In this document: positions 40,693-48,370 of the stretch, one piece after another
How positions within the stretch are numbered: the stretch's first letter is position 1
Layout: each line of letters begins with the position of its first letter
Source: JABMMZ01 sp964438995
GTDB lineage: Bacteria > Bacteroidota > Bacteroidia > NS11-12g > UBA955
Direction of reading: 5' to 3'
NCBI GenBank assembly: GCA_964438995.1
Contig: CAYTMQ010000001.1
Span: 632,155 to 696,154 of the forward strand
DNA length: 64,000 bases
Program-made: the position numbers and the translations under genes
Notes under the pieces: generated by a model
What the model saw: only the letters and a program-made list of their open reading frames with translations
What the model was told of the DNA's origin: nothing
Database searches by the model: none

Positions 40693-40730
40693 AAAGCCGG
40701 AGACAATATGGATGGGTATTGCTCCGGCTT
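40693..40730. terminator. Strong hairpin between convergent genes
   Basis: AAGCCGGAG/CTCCGGCTT pair with an inner CAATA/TATTG extension. The T-run is short, so it is a probable but not ideal terminator. Confidence 0.5.
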
Positions 40731-40776
40731 AATAACTACTTGCACTCTCAAAACAAGTAATTAATGATTATGAATT

Positions 40777-41535
40777 TTACCACTTTGCTGTTGGATATGC
40801 CCTTTGAAGGTATTGCATATCCGCAAGAATATAACCCAAATGTTCGGTGTGAATGCCTTGTCTGCTGCCAGTTTGCATGTAGTCGTCATTGGGTACTGTT
40901 AGTTTTGATTCTGTCAAAACATCAATAATATACGTTTTCCATTTGCCTTTTAGTTCTGTCGTATCTGGTGCGATATTACTGTCTTTTAAAAGTTCATCTA
41001 CTTCATCCATTTCAAATAATTCACCAGTATACATCCACAAATCATCGATGGCTTTTTGCATTCTGTTATGGCTTTCTTCTGTTCCATCTCCAAGTCGCTT
41101 GGTCCAGTCGCTGGCATGTTTTAAATGGTATTTGATTTCTTTGATGGATTTTGAAGCTATTGCAGATAAAGTGCTGTCGCTGCTATTCATCAATGCAGTA
41201 TAATAGTAGAATTCAAAAGATGAGTTCAACAATTGACGGGCAATGGTATAAGCAAAATCGCCATTAGGTTGTTCTATTAGCAGATGGTTATAGAATTTGC
41301 GTTCAGCTCTTTTATAAGCTAAGTCGTCTTCAGTTCTGCCTTTGCCTTCAAGTTGTGCAGAATATCTTAAGATTGATTCGGCTCTGCCAATCATATCCAA
41401 AGCCATATTGGTGATGGCCAGATCTTCTTCTAAAATTGGCGCTTTGCTACACCATTCACCAAGCCTATGGCCTAGAATAAGTGCATTGTCTGCCAATCTT
41501 AATGTATACGTTAAAAGTGCTTCTTGATGTGTCAT
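40777..41535 (-). CDS. paaC: Phenylacetyl-CoA 1,2-epoxidase subunit PaaC
   Basis: This 252-residue protein matches PaaC: TYTLRLADNALILGHRLGEW, ILEEDLAITNMALDMIGRAE, FAYTIARQLLNSSFEFYYY, HLKHASDWTKRLGDGTEES and RQGIHTEHLGYILADMQYLQ. It is the structural, non-catalytic ferritin-like subunit that pairs with PaaA in the epoxidase of aerobic phenylacetate degradation. It is the last of three tightly packed genes (two bases after paaB). No paaD, paaE or later pathway gene follows before the terminator-like hairpin. Confidence 0.93.
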   Translation of the reverse strand: MTHQEALLTYTLRLADNALILGHRLGEWCSKAPILEEDLAITNMALDMIGRAESILRYSAQLEGKGRTEDDLAYKRAERKFYNHLLIEQPNGDFAYTIARQLLNSSFEFYYYTALMNSSDSTLSAIASKSIKEIKYHLKHASDWTKRLGDGTEESHNRMQKAIDDLWMYTGELFEMDEVDELLKDSNIAPDTTELKGKWKTYIIDVLTESKLTVPNDDYMQTGSRQGIHTEHLGYILADMQYLQRAYPTAKW

Positions 41536-41537
41536 AA

Positions 41538-41834
41538 TTAAATGTTCAATGCGCCTTCAGGCATGGTGTAAAAAGTAGGGTGTCTATAGGCCTTATCATT
41601 TGATGGGTCGAAGAACATGTCTGCCTCATCTGGATTCGATGCAACTATTGCTTCAGTTGGAACTATCCAAATACTGGTGCCTTCGTTTCTTCTGAAATAC
41701 GTGTCTCTTGCGTTTTGCATGGCTATTACCTTGTCTGGTCCGTGCACACTACCTGCGTGTTTGTATGGTGTGCCTGGCTGAGATTGAATAAATACTTCCC
41801 AGATTGGCCATTGGGTGTCTTGTATATTTTCCAT
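41538..41834 (-). CDS. paaB: Phenylacetyl-CoA 1,2-epoxidase subunit PaaB
   Basis: This 98-residue protein matches PaaB: WPIWEVFIQSQPGTPYKHAG, SVHGPDKVIAMQNARDTYFR, IWIVPTEAIVASNPDEADMF, and a C-terminal TFYTMPEG. PaaB bridges PaaAC units in the multicomponent phenylacetyl-CoA epoxidase. The length is normal. It lies one base after paaA and two before paaC, in the canonical A-B-C order. Confidence 0.94.
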   Translation of the reverse strand: MENIQDTQWPIWEVFIQSQPGTPYKHAGSVHGPDKVIAMQNARDTYFRRNEGTSIWIVPTEAIVASNPDEADMFFDPSNDKAYRHPTFYTMPEGALNI

Positions 41835-41835
41835 T

Positions 41836-42774
41836 TTAATAATTGACTAATTGTTTGTTTTTGTTTGCGTAAGCTGCAGCGGCTTTTCTAACCCATTCAC
41901 CTTCTTCGTGAGCTTTGATATGATTGGCCATTCTTTGTTTGTTGCATGGTCCGTTGCCATTAATAACCGAATGGAATTCATCCCAGTTGATTTTGCCAAT
42001 ATCATAGCATTTTTTAGCTTCATTCCATCTAAGGTCAGGATCGGGAATTGTTAGACCAATTACTTCAGCTTGTTGAACGGTTTTGTCTATGAATTTTTGT
42101 CTCAATACATCATTGCTTTGACGTTTGATTTTCCATTTCATAGCATTGCCAGTATGCGGAGAATCGGAGTCATGTGGACCAAACATCATCAAGGCTGGCC
42201 ACCACCATCTATTCATAGCGTCTTGTGCCATTTCCTTTTGGTCGTCTGTACCATTCATCATATTGGCCATAATTTCATAGCCTTGTCTTTGGTGAAAACT
42301 CTCTTCTTTACAGATTCTAACCATGGCTCTTGAGTATGGTCCGTAACTTGTTCTTTGAAGGGAAACTTGGTTGACTATCGCAGCGCCATCTACTAACCAT
42401 CCAATAGCGCCAATATCTGCCCATGTTAAAGCAGGATAATTAAAAATACTAGAGTATTTGGCTTTGCCTTCGTGTAGTTGTTGAATCAACTCATCTCTGC
42501 TAATACCAAGCGTCTCGGCAGCTGAGTATAGATATAATCCATGCCCGCCTTCATCTTGTATTTTAGCAAGAAGTATTTTTTTAGCTCTAAGACTTGGAGC
42601 TCTAGAAATCCAGTTGCCCTCAGGTTGCATACCTATGACTTCTGAGTGTGCATGTTGAGATATCTGACGAATAAGGTGTTTTCTATATTCATCCGGCATC
42701 CAATCTTTTGGTTCTATGTTGACGTCATTTTCAATTTTGTCGTCAAACTTGTGCATCATTGTAGTTTGTTCCAT
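41836..42774 (-). CDS. paaA: Phenylacetyl-CoA 1,2-epoxidase catalytic subunit PaaA
   Basis: This 312-residue diiron protein has ISQHAHSEVIGMQPEGNWIS, LLAKIQDEGGHGLYLYSAAE, RICKEESFHQRQGYEIMA and NRWWWPALMMFGPHD, including the E/ExxH-type iron ligands of the PaaA family. It epoxidises the aromatic ring of phenylacetyl-CoA with oxygen and electrons from PaaE. First gene of paaABC. Two inverted repeats upstream (42816-42851) are candidate operators. The reductase PaaE and the ligase PaaK are not in this window, so they must be encoded elsewhere if the pathway works. Confidence 0.95.
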   Translation of the reverse strand: MEQTTMMHKFDDKIENDVNIEPKDWMPDEYRKHLIRQISQHAHSEVIGMQPEGNWISRAPSLRAKKILLAKIQDEGGHGLYLYSAAETLGISRDELIQQLHEGKAKYSSIFNYPALTWADIGAIGWLVDGAAIVNQVSLQRTSYGPYSRAMVRICKEESFHQRQGYEIMANMMNGTDDQKEMAQDAMNRWWWPALMMFGPHDSDSPHTGNAMKWKIKRQSNDVLRQKFIDKTVQQAEVIGLTIPDPDLRWNEAKKCYDIGKINWDEFHSVINGNGPCNKQRMANHIKAHEEGEWVRKAAAAYANKNKQLVNY

Positions 42775-42815
42775 AACGATGCTACAATGCTAGTTCAAGA
42801 AACAGCATAAAAAAA

Positions 42816-42851
42816 TGACCTTGGTCAATAAAGGGTGACTGATATTAGTCA
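42816..42851 (-). promoter_or_regulatory. Candidate operators upstream of paaA
   Basis: Two inverted repeats with similar half-sites lie 42-77 bases before the paaA start: TGACC-TT-GGTCA (42816-42827) and TGACT-N6-AGTCA (42836-42851). Such dyads often bind TetR- or CRP-type regulators; no regulator gene is adjacent. Confidence 0.4.
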
Positions 42852-42872
42852 GTTATAAATTGAAACGGTTGA

Positions 42873-43319
42873 TTATTTGCGCTTTGCTTTAAAGAATGAT
42901 TGCATCAAAGATTTGCATTCAGTTTCTAAAACACCAAATTTAACTTCTGTTTGGGTATTGAAATCTTCATTGATATACTTGCTGAAACCCATTTTAGGTT
43001 CGGTAGCACCTATTACTATTCTACCAAATCTGGCATGTTTGATTGCGCCAGCACACATCACGCATGGTTCGATGGTAACATACAAGGTACACTCATCCAT
43101 ATATTTCCCACCAATATGAGAACATGCTGCGGTAATGGCAAGCATTTCTGCATGCGCAGTGACATCTTGTAGTTGTTCAGTTTGATTATAGCCTTTGCCA
43201 ATAATTTTATTGTTACATACAACAATAGCACCTATAGGCACTTCATCGGCGTCATATGCCATTTTAGCCTGCTCAATGGCTTTTTGCATAAACACTTGGT
43301 CAATGTCTGGCATTTCCAT
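42873..43319 (-). CDS. tadA: tRNA-specific adenosine deaminase
   Basis: This 148-residue zinc deaminase has the motif HAEML (His56, Glu58) and PCVMCAGAI (Cys86, Cys89), plus ARFGRIVIGATEPKMG typical of TadA. It converts adenosine-34 of tRNA-Arg(ACG) to inosine. The length is normal for the family. Guanine or cytidine deaminases share the fold, but the GATEPKMGF region and the short size favour TadA. It stands between paaA and the response regulator on the same strand. Confidence 0.9.
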   Translation of the reverse strand: MEMPDIDQVFMQKAIEQAKMAYDADEVPIGAIVVCNNKIIGKGYNQTEQLQDVTAHAEMLAITAACSHIGGKYMDECTLYVTIEPCVMCAGAIKHARFGRIVIGATEPKMGFSKYINEDFNTQTEVKFGVLETECKSLMQSFFKAKRK

Positions 43320-43347
43320 TCTGCAAGTTTACAGAAAAGTAAAGACT

Positions 43348-44037
43348 TTAAATAGATAAAAAGGTGTTGAACCAGCCTTTTTTAATGGCAATTTTAACCG
43401 CATCAACTTTGCTGCAAACATGTAGTTTTTCGTAAATGTTGGCGATGTGTTTTCTAACGGTATGCGGACTGATATTGAGTTTTTCGGCCACTACTTTGTA
43501 GTCGTAACCATCTACCATTAGTCGCAGTATATCCATTTCGCGAGTGCTAAGATTGTTTTCTTCATCTACTGTAGTATCAGTTTTACTGATGTTAGCATTC
43601 ATCAATAAATTAAGGGCTTTTCGGGCAATTCTAGGTGACATTGGTGCGCCTCCAAATTCAATAGCTTCTTTTATGGCATCTGATATCACTAAGCCTGTCT
43701 CGTCTTTCAACAAATAGCCACTTGCACCTGCCTTAATCGCTTCAAAGATTTTATCATCATCGTCAAAAACTGTGACCATTAAAAATTTGATTTCAGGGTA
43801 TAACTGACTGGCTCTTTTAACTGTTTCAATGCCATCTAAAACAGGCATATCAATATCCATTAAAACGGCTTGAGGTCTATTGTTTGGTGGACATGTTTTC
43901 ATTTTATCTAAAAAATCGTCGCCATTTACAGCCATAAAAACAATCTCATAGGTATGAGCCGCATTCAAGCGCTCACTCAAAGACACCCTATTAGGTTGTT
44001 TATCATCGACTATGGCCACTCTGATAAAATTCAACAT
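43348..44037 (-). CDS. NarL/LuxR-type response regulator
   Basis: This regulator has about 229 residues: a receiver domain (VAIVDDKQPNRVSL, phosphoacceptor Asp61 in AVLMDIDMPVLDGIE, Lys in GYLLKDETG) and a C-terminal LuxR helix-turn-helix (NLSTREMDILRLMVDGYDYK, LNISPHTVRKHIANIYEKL). It pairs with the HisKA_3 kinase gene upstream on the same strand, although about 290 bases of repeat sequence separate them. I chose ATG 44037 over the TTG just before it. A near-palindrome ACTCATATGTAGT at 44076-44088 lies upstream and recurs before the lipoprotein gene at 46487. Confidence 0.9.
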   Translation of the reverse strand: MLNFIRVAIVDDKQPNRVSLSERLNAAHTYEIVFMAVNGDDFLDKMKTCPPNNRPQAVLMDIDMPVLDGIETVKRASQLYPEIKFLMVTVFDDDDKIFEAIKAGASGYLLKDETGLVISDAIKEAIEFGGAPMSPRIARKALNLLMNANISKTDTTVDEENNLSTREMDILRLMVDGYDYKVVAEKLNISPHTVRKHIANIYEKLHVCSKVDAVKIAIKKGWFNTFLSI

Positions 44038-44075
44038 CAATACAAATTAAACCAAATGGATTGGATTAGACAATC

Positions 44076-44088
44076 ACTCATATGTAGT
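44076..44088. promoter_or_regulatory. Near-palindrome upstream of the LuxR-type regulator
   Basis: ACTCATATGTAGT, with an inner CATATG, lies 39-51 bases before the regulator's start. The same 13-mer with one change, plus a following ATTTT, occurs at 46419-46431. Confidence 0.45.
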
Positions 44089-44100
44089 ATTTTGAAAAGG

Positions 44101-44290
44101 GGTTAGGCAACAGGATTTAGGGAATAGGGGGCTAACGCGAGGCAAAAAAGTCAAAAGTCAAAAGTCAAAAGTCAAAAGTCAAAAGTCAAATGGGAGCGAA
44201 GCGGACATCCCGCGCCGTTGTGAGTTATCGAACAAGGGTTGCGGGAAGTCAAAAAAGGGAATAGTGGGTCCATGGGCATGCCCTGGACAA
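44101..44290. repeat. Dispersed non-coding repeat element
   Basis: The 44038-44330 gap holds no gene. It contains GGCAACAGGATTTAGG (44106-44121), six AGTCAAA copies (44149-44190), a 70-base segment (44195-44264) that recurs inverted at 63930-64000, and the palindromic core GGGCATGCCC (44274-44283) with flanking arms GTCCA/TGGAC. The 70-base segment has an internal inverted repeat (CCCGC ... GCGGG) and could fold as RNA. The same GGGCATGCCC core lies at 4638-4647 and 63891-63900. No transposase is associated. Confidence 0.75.
44149..44190. repeat. Six tandem copies of AGTCAAA
   Basis: Six perfect 7-base copies lie next to the 70-base repeat segment, between the histidine kinase and its regulator. 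This is the second 7-bp tandem array of the window (compare 12453-12480). Confidence 0.9.
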
Positions 44291-44330
44291 CAACAATCTT
44301 CGCCACGCCCACACAATCATCATCTCACTG

Positions 44331-46214
44331 TTATTTCTTTAATTCGAAAGACACTTTAGTGCCTTCGCCTTTGACGCTATTGATATAGAAGTGAGCACCC
44401 AGTTCTTGCGCTCTTGTGCGCATTGAAATCAATCCATAATGACCTTTTAATTCTGCTTCTGATTGGTCGAAACCAATGCCGTTGTCTGCTATCGAAACAA
44501 TAAATGCTCTGTCATCTGTATTTGAAAATTGTATGCGAATTTCATTGGCTTTTGAATGATGGATTGCATTGCTAAATGCTTCTTGACAAATTCTAAAAAG
44601 ATTCAAAGCTTGTATGGGTTGTAATATGATGTTCTCTTTGAAATTTTCATCAAAATGACAATGTATATTCGGATTAAAATTGAGAATTTTTGAGGTGTAT
44701 TGTTTGAATTTATCAGCAAAATCAATCACACTTATACTCTCATTGTTCAGTGCCCAAACAGTTTCTCTCAAAGTAATAATCGCTTGTTTACTCATATCAG
44801 AGAGCGATTGAATCCTTTTATCGTCAGGGTTGCTATTTTGTAAGACTTCTAGATTGCTTACAATGTAACTCAACTGAGCGCCAACATTGTCGTGTAGTTC
44901 ATGAGAAATTAAAACTCTTTGCGCCTGCTGCTCTGATTTACTCTTGGCTTCATCCAACAGTTTTTGCGCAATTAAGCGTCTTCTGAGGTACAAAACTAAA
45001 AGTAAAATGATGAGAATTGAAAGAATGATAACAACAATATTAAACGTCTTTCTTAATTCGATTTCATTCGACGTATTGCGCAGTTCCAATTGTTGAATTC
45101 TATTTTGAGCTTGAAGCTGTTTGTTTTCATTTTCTTTGCGCTCAAGACCAAATTTTATTTCAGATTTGGTTAACAAATCAGCGATTTCACTTTTAAAAAT
45201 CGAGTCCTTTAGGTTTCGAGAAATGACTAAATAATTGGCTGCTACCTTGTAGTCGCCCTTTCGCATGGAGATTTTAGCAGAAAGGAAGTATAAGTCAGAT
45301 TTGACTTTTTTAGATTTGATATAAGGAAATAATTCTGAGGCCTTGTCTACATAGAAGTCGCTTTCTTTTTGCTTGTCAATCTTTGAATACATAGTGGCTA
45401 GATTAACATAAGTGTCTGCCAATCCCGATTTTGAATTGCACTTTAAGGCATATTGTATGGACAATAATAAATATTTAATTGATTCATCGTATTGCTTTAG
45501 TTTGGCGTAATCTATACCAATGTTGTTGTAACTTTTGGCTAAATTATAATAATCACTGTCTTGCTCAAAGTATTTAATGGCTTTTAATTCGCACATAATT
45601 GCAGAATCAAGTTGATCCATTTCAGAAAGTACCATTGCTTGGTTGCTAATAACATAAGCCATTTGAGAGGTGTTGTTGGCAATGAAGTATTCCTTTTGTG
45701 CCAATTTGAAATTTTCTGTTGCCCTACTATAATTATCCAAATCAAGGTATAGAAGTCCAATATTGTTATAACAATTGCCTAAAAATTCATGTTCTTTGGC
45801 TTCCTCTAAAGGTTTTATTGCTGCTCTCAAATTGACTATAGCATTGCTGTAGTCGTTCATGTTGAACTGAACCAATCCAATATTACAATAAGCAGCACCA
45901 ATGCCTTTTTTGTTGCCTATTTTTTTGTTTATGTTTAAACTTAAATTGTAATAATAAATAGCAGAATCGTAATTCCCTTCGACATCGTAAACTATGCCTA
46001 GACGACTATAAGCTGATGCTTCACCTTTTTTAAATCCAATTTTTTTAGCCAATTGCATGGATTGAAAGGCAAGCGCTTTGCCTTCATTTGGATTGGAATA
46101 GACGATGTTCATCACCCTTTTATTTAAATCCAATACAATGGTACTGTCCTTTAAATTTTGAGCATGAATAAGGTTGACTACTAAAAGTAATGATATGGAT
46201 AGAAAAGTTTTCAA
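44331..46214 (-). CDS. TPR-containing sensor histidine kinase (HisKA_3)
   Basis: The protein has about 627 residues: a signal peptide (KTFLSISLLLVVNLIHAQ), six or more TPRs (SAYSRLGIVYDVEGNYDSAI, AYCNIGLVQFNMNDYSNAI, SYNNIGIDYAKLKQYDESI), a membrane helix (IVVIILSILIILLLVLYL), then HisKA_3 with VLISHELHDNVGAQLS and HATPase_c (ICQEAFSNAIHHSKANEI, IADNGIGFDQ, GLISMRTRAQELGAHF). It is a NarX-like kinase for the LuxR-type regulator downstream. I chose a TTG start at 46214 because it begins the signal peptide and lies just behind a TATTTTTG box; a longer frame from 46286 spans that promoter. Confidence 0.88.
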   Translation of the reverse strand: MKTFLSISLLLVVNLIHAQNLKDSTIVLDLNKRVMNIVYSNPNEGKALAFQSMQLAKKIGFKKGEASAYSRLGIVYDVEGNYDSAIYYYNLSLNINKKIGNKKGIGAAYCNIGLVQFNMNDYSNAIVNLRAAIKPLEEAKEHEFLGNCYNNIGLLYLDLDNYSRATENFKLAQKEYFIANNTSQMAYVISNQAMVLSEMDQLDSAIMCELKAIKYFEQDSDYYNLAKSYNNIGIDYAKLKQYDESIKYLLLSIQYALKCNSKSGLADTYVNLATMYSKIDKQKESDFYVDKASELFPYIKSKKVKSDLYFLSAKISMRKGDYKVAANYLVISRNLKDSIFKSEIADLLTKSEIKFGLERKENENKQLQAQNRIQQLELRNTSNEIELRKTFNIVVIILSILIILLLVLYLRRRLIAQKLLDEAKSKSEQQAQRVLISHELHDNVGAQLSYIVSNLEVLQNSNPDDKRIQSLSDMSKQAIITLRETVWALNNESISVIDFADKFKQYTSKILNFNPNIHCHFDENFKENIILQPIQALNLFRICQEAFSNAIHHSKANEIRIQFSNTDDRAFIVSIADNGIGFDQSEAELKGHYGLISMRTRAQELGAHFYINSVKGEGTKVSFELKK

Positions 46215-46222
46215 ATTGATTT

Positions 46223-46250
46223 CAAAAATAGTTGTGTAAAAATATACAAA
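46223..46250 (-). promoter_or_regulatory. Promoter of the TPR kinase gene
   Basis: On the minus strand TTTG (46250-46247), 16 bases, then TATTTTTG (46230-46223), eight bases before the TTG start. The -7 box is a perfect match. Confidence 0.55.
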
Positions 46251-46418
46251 CGAATTAAATAATTGTTGACCAATTTGAAAAATCAAATAATTGATTTAGA
46301 TAAATTCGTAAACAATTGTAAATCAGTATTTTATAGTTTTACAAATAGTAAACATTGTTGAAGTTATGATTCTGATCCTCAATAATGTTGATTAAAATTA
46401 GGAAAAAAAAAGCGAATA

Positions 46419-46431
46419 ACTCATATGAAGT
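46419..46431. promoter_or_regulatory. Candidate LuxR-regulator operator before the lipoprotein gene
   Basis: ACTCATATGAAGT is a near-palindrome (ACTyCATATGrAGT) followed by ATTTTT. It ends 24 bases before the -7 box TATGTTTG at 46456, where an activator could contact polymerase. The matching site is at 44076-44088. Confidence 0.5.
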
Positions 46432-46455
46432 ATTTTTTTAATTGCCGAAGGTTTA

Positions 46456-46463
46456 TATGTTTG
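46456..46463 (+). promoter_or_regulatory. -7 box of the lipoprotein gene at 46487
   Basis: TATGTTTG is a perfect TAnnTTTG, 23 bases before ATG 46487. It shows that ATGs upstream of 46487 in the same frame are not the start. Confidence 0.6.
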
Positions 46464-46486
46464 TGCCATCCAAACATTTAATTAAC

Positions 46487-47326
46487 ATGAAAAATTTAAA
46501 ACTCAGCACGATTTTGGTGGCAGCAATTTTATTCCTGTCATCTTGTAATCAATTCATCCAATTGATCGAAACCGAATCAGTAGGAAAAGATGTGGTTACT
46601 AAAGAAGGCGTATGTCAAAACGAAGACCTTAGAATATCTTACGATATGTGGTCAGAAGACGGTATCACCTATTTCTCAATCTACAACAAAACAGACAAGC
46701 CGATGTACATCGACTGGAAGCGTTCAGTATTCATCTTCAACGATTGGAAGTACGACTACTGGGTAGAGAAAAGCACAACTGAATCTTATGTAGTTCCTTC
46801 TGGTTACGGCAACAACGTAACTTTCGAAAGAAAAACTTCTACAGTGGTAGCTGAGCGTTACACTTTCGTTCCTCCACACACAAACGTTTCAGTTCCTATG
46901 ACCTACACCATCATGAGTGGTTTTACAACTTCTACCAGCACTACTGCTAGTGGTAAAACAACCATTACTGTTGCTCAAGGTTTGAAATACGAAGATAAAA
47001 CACTTAAGAAAGTGAGTATCCCTGCATCAAGCGGAAAAGGTACTACTAAAGCTTATGTGAAAGAGTACTCTAAAGACAATTCTCCTGCTCGTTTCAGAAA
47101 CTTCTTAACCTATTCTTTTGATGAAAAATTCGTTAACGAAAAATTCATCCAAAACGAATTCTATGTAAGCAAGAAAACTGAGATGACTAAAAAGAACTTC
47201 GATGGTCCTTACAAAAAAGCCAACATCGCAGTTAAAGTTGGTGGTGTTAAAACCAAAAACAAAGTTAAAATTTACCAGTCTCCATACAGAGCTGGAACTA
47301 GCTGGTACAATACCATCATCAAATAA
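46487..47326 (+). CDS. Lipoprotein, probably highly expressed, unknown function
   Basis: This protein has about 279 residues, with a signal peptide (MKNLKLSTILVAAILFLSSC, lipobox LSSC followed by NQF). The mature part begins VTKEGVCQNEDLRISYDMW and is beta-rich (YFSIYNKTDKPMYIDWKRSV, HTNVSVPMTYTIMSGF), resembling an envelope protein of the DUF-type with an Ig-like fold. Codons lean to AAC, TTC, AAG and GGT much more than in neighbours, which in this phylum suits a highly expressed gene. The upstream near-palindrome and its place behind the two-component system suggest that the LuxR-type regulator controls it. A strong terminator follows. Confidence 0.7.
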   Translation: MKNLKLSTILVAAILFLSSCNQFIQLIETESVGKDVVTKEGVCQNEDLRISYDMWSEDGITYFSIYNKTDKPMYIDWKRSVFIFNDWKYDYWVEKSTTESYVVPSGYGNNVTFERKTSTVVAERYTFVPPHTNVSVPMTYTIMSGFTTSTSTTASGKTTITVAQGLKYEDKTLKKVSIPASSGKGTTKAYVKEYSKDNSPARFRNFLTYSFDEKFVNEKFIQNEFYVSKKTEMTKKNFDGPYKKANIAVKVGGVKTKNKVKIYQSPYRAGTSWYNTIIK

Positions 47327-47345
47327 AAAAAATATTCTTAAATTA

Positions 47346-47377
47346 AAAGACCCGCCAATATAGCGGGTCTTTTTTTG
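47346..47377 (+). terminator. Strong terminator after the lipoprotein gene
   Basis: AAAGACCCGC/GCGGGTCTTT pair around CAATATA or similar and are followed by seven or more T. Confidence 0.9.
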
Positions 47378-47419
47378 TGCTTAAGGTTTTCATTTTTTAT
47401 CTCTATTTTCGCCCTATTC

Positions 47420-48370
47420 ATGCAGGCCGACCTTAAGAAAGCATACCTTCAGCTGCACCTTGCAGTCTTTATTTTCGGATTTACAGCCATCATTGGTAAA
47501 TGTATTGAAGCCGATCATTTTACCTTGGTTTGGCATAGGATGTGGATTGCCGCTGTAGGTTTTTTGTTTGTCCCTGGTTTTATCTCAGCCCTTAAAACGA
47601 CTTCTCTTAAAAATTTAGGGATGTTGGCTGGAATCGGCGCCATAGTAGCTCTGCATTGGTTGACATTTTATGGCTCAGTTAAAATTGGCGGTAGCGCCTC
47701 TATCACCCTAGGTTGCTTCGGATTGACAAGCACTTTTACATCTCTTTTAGAACCTCTTATTTATAGAAAGAAATTTATTGTCAGTGAAATTCTGTTAGGA
47801 CTAATGGCTGTGCTCGGAATCATTGTGATTGCCTATTCTACAGACGGTGAAAACGCTGCTCATGGCAATTATACTCTAGCAATTGTTGTTGGTGTCGTTT
47901 CTTCTTTTTTAGCCGCATTGTTCTCTACCATCAACTCTACCATTGCCAATAAGATTGACACCAAAGTGATTTCATTTGGAGAATTAAGTGGCGGTTTCTT
48001 ATTCTTATGTCTGATTCTGTTTTCGGGAATTTCTTTTGAAGATGTATTGCCTGTGAAGCAATTTCAATTGATACCTATTTCAAACACTGGAACCCATGCA
48101 TGGTCGGCTTATACCGATATCTTTTGGATTTTAATATTGGCAGTGATATGCACCAATATTGCCTTTGTCTTATCTTTGAATTCAATGAAGAAAGTGAGTG
48201 CGTTTACGGCAAATTTGTCTTTGAATCTAGAACCAGTTTATGGGTTTGTTTTGGCGGCTATTTTTTTCAAAGAATATGAATTTTTAAACCTTCAATTTTA
48301 TATAGGCACTCTGATCATTTTATCAAGTGTTATCATCCATTCAATCTTAAAATCACGTGCTAGACATTAA
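47420..48370 (+). CDS. EamA/DMT-family transporter
   Basis: This protein has about 316 residues and ten membrane helices in two EamA halves (AVFIFGFTAIIGKCIEAD, TLVWHRMWIAAVGFLFV, ITLGCFGLTSTFTSLLEPLI; and ILAVICTNIAFVLSL, ANLSLNLEPVYGFVLAAIFF). Members export metabolites or amino acids; no substrate can be named. I chose ATG 47420 because a -7-like TATTTTCG is at 47404 and the first helix follows at once. The nitroreductase gene begins with GTG inside its end (14-base overlap). Confidence 0.85.
   Translation: MQADLKKAYLQLHLAVFIFGFTAIIGKCIEADHFTLVWHRMWIAAVGFLFVPGFISALKTTSLKNLGMLAGIGAIVALHWLTFYGSVKIGGSASITLGCFGLTSTFTSLLEPLIYRKKFIVSEILLGLMAVLGIIVIAYSTDGENAAHGNYTLAIVVGVVSSFLAALFSTINSTIANKIDTKVISFGELSGGFLFLCLILFSGISFEDVLPVKQFQLIPISNTGTHAWSAYTDIFWILILAVICTNIAFVLSLNSMKKVSAFTANLSLNLEPVYGFVLAAIFFKEYEFLNLQFYIGTLIILSSVIIHSILKSRARH

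Noticed and set aside
42070..42333. Frames opposite paaA and other short antisense frames in conserved genes
   Set aside because: The opposite strand encodes conserved enzymes with intact motifs; the antisense frames have no start signals or recognisable protein features.
44101..44290. Insertion sequence
   Set aside because: There is no transposase frame, no terminal inverted repeats at both ends and no visible target duplication. Only a small repeat family is supported.
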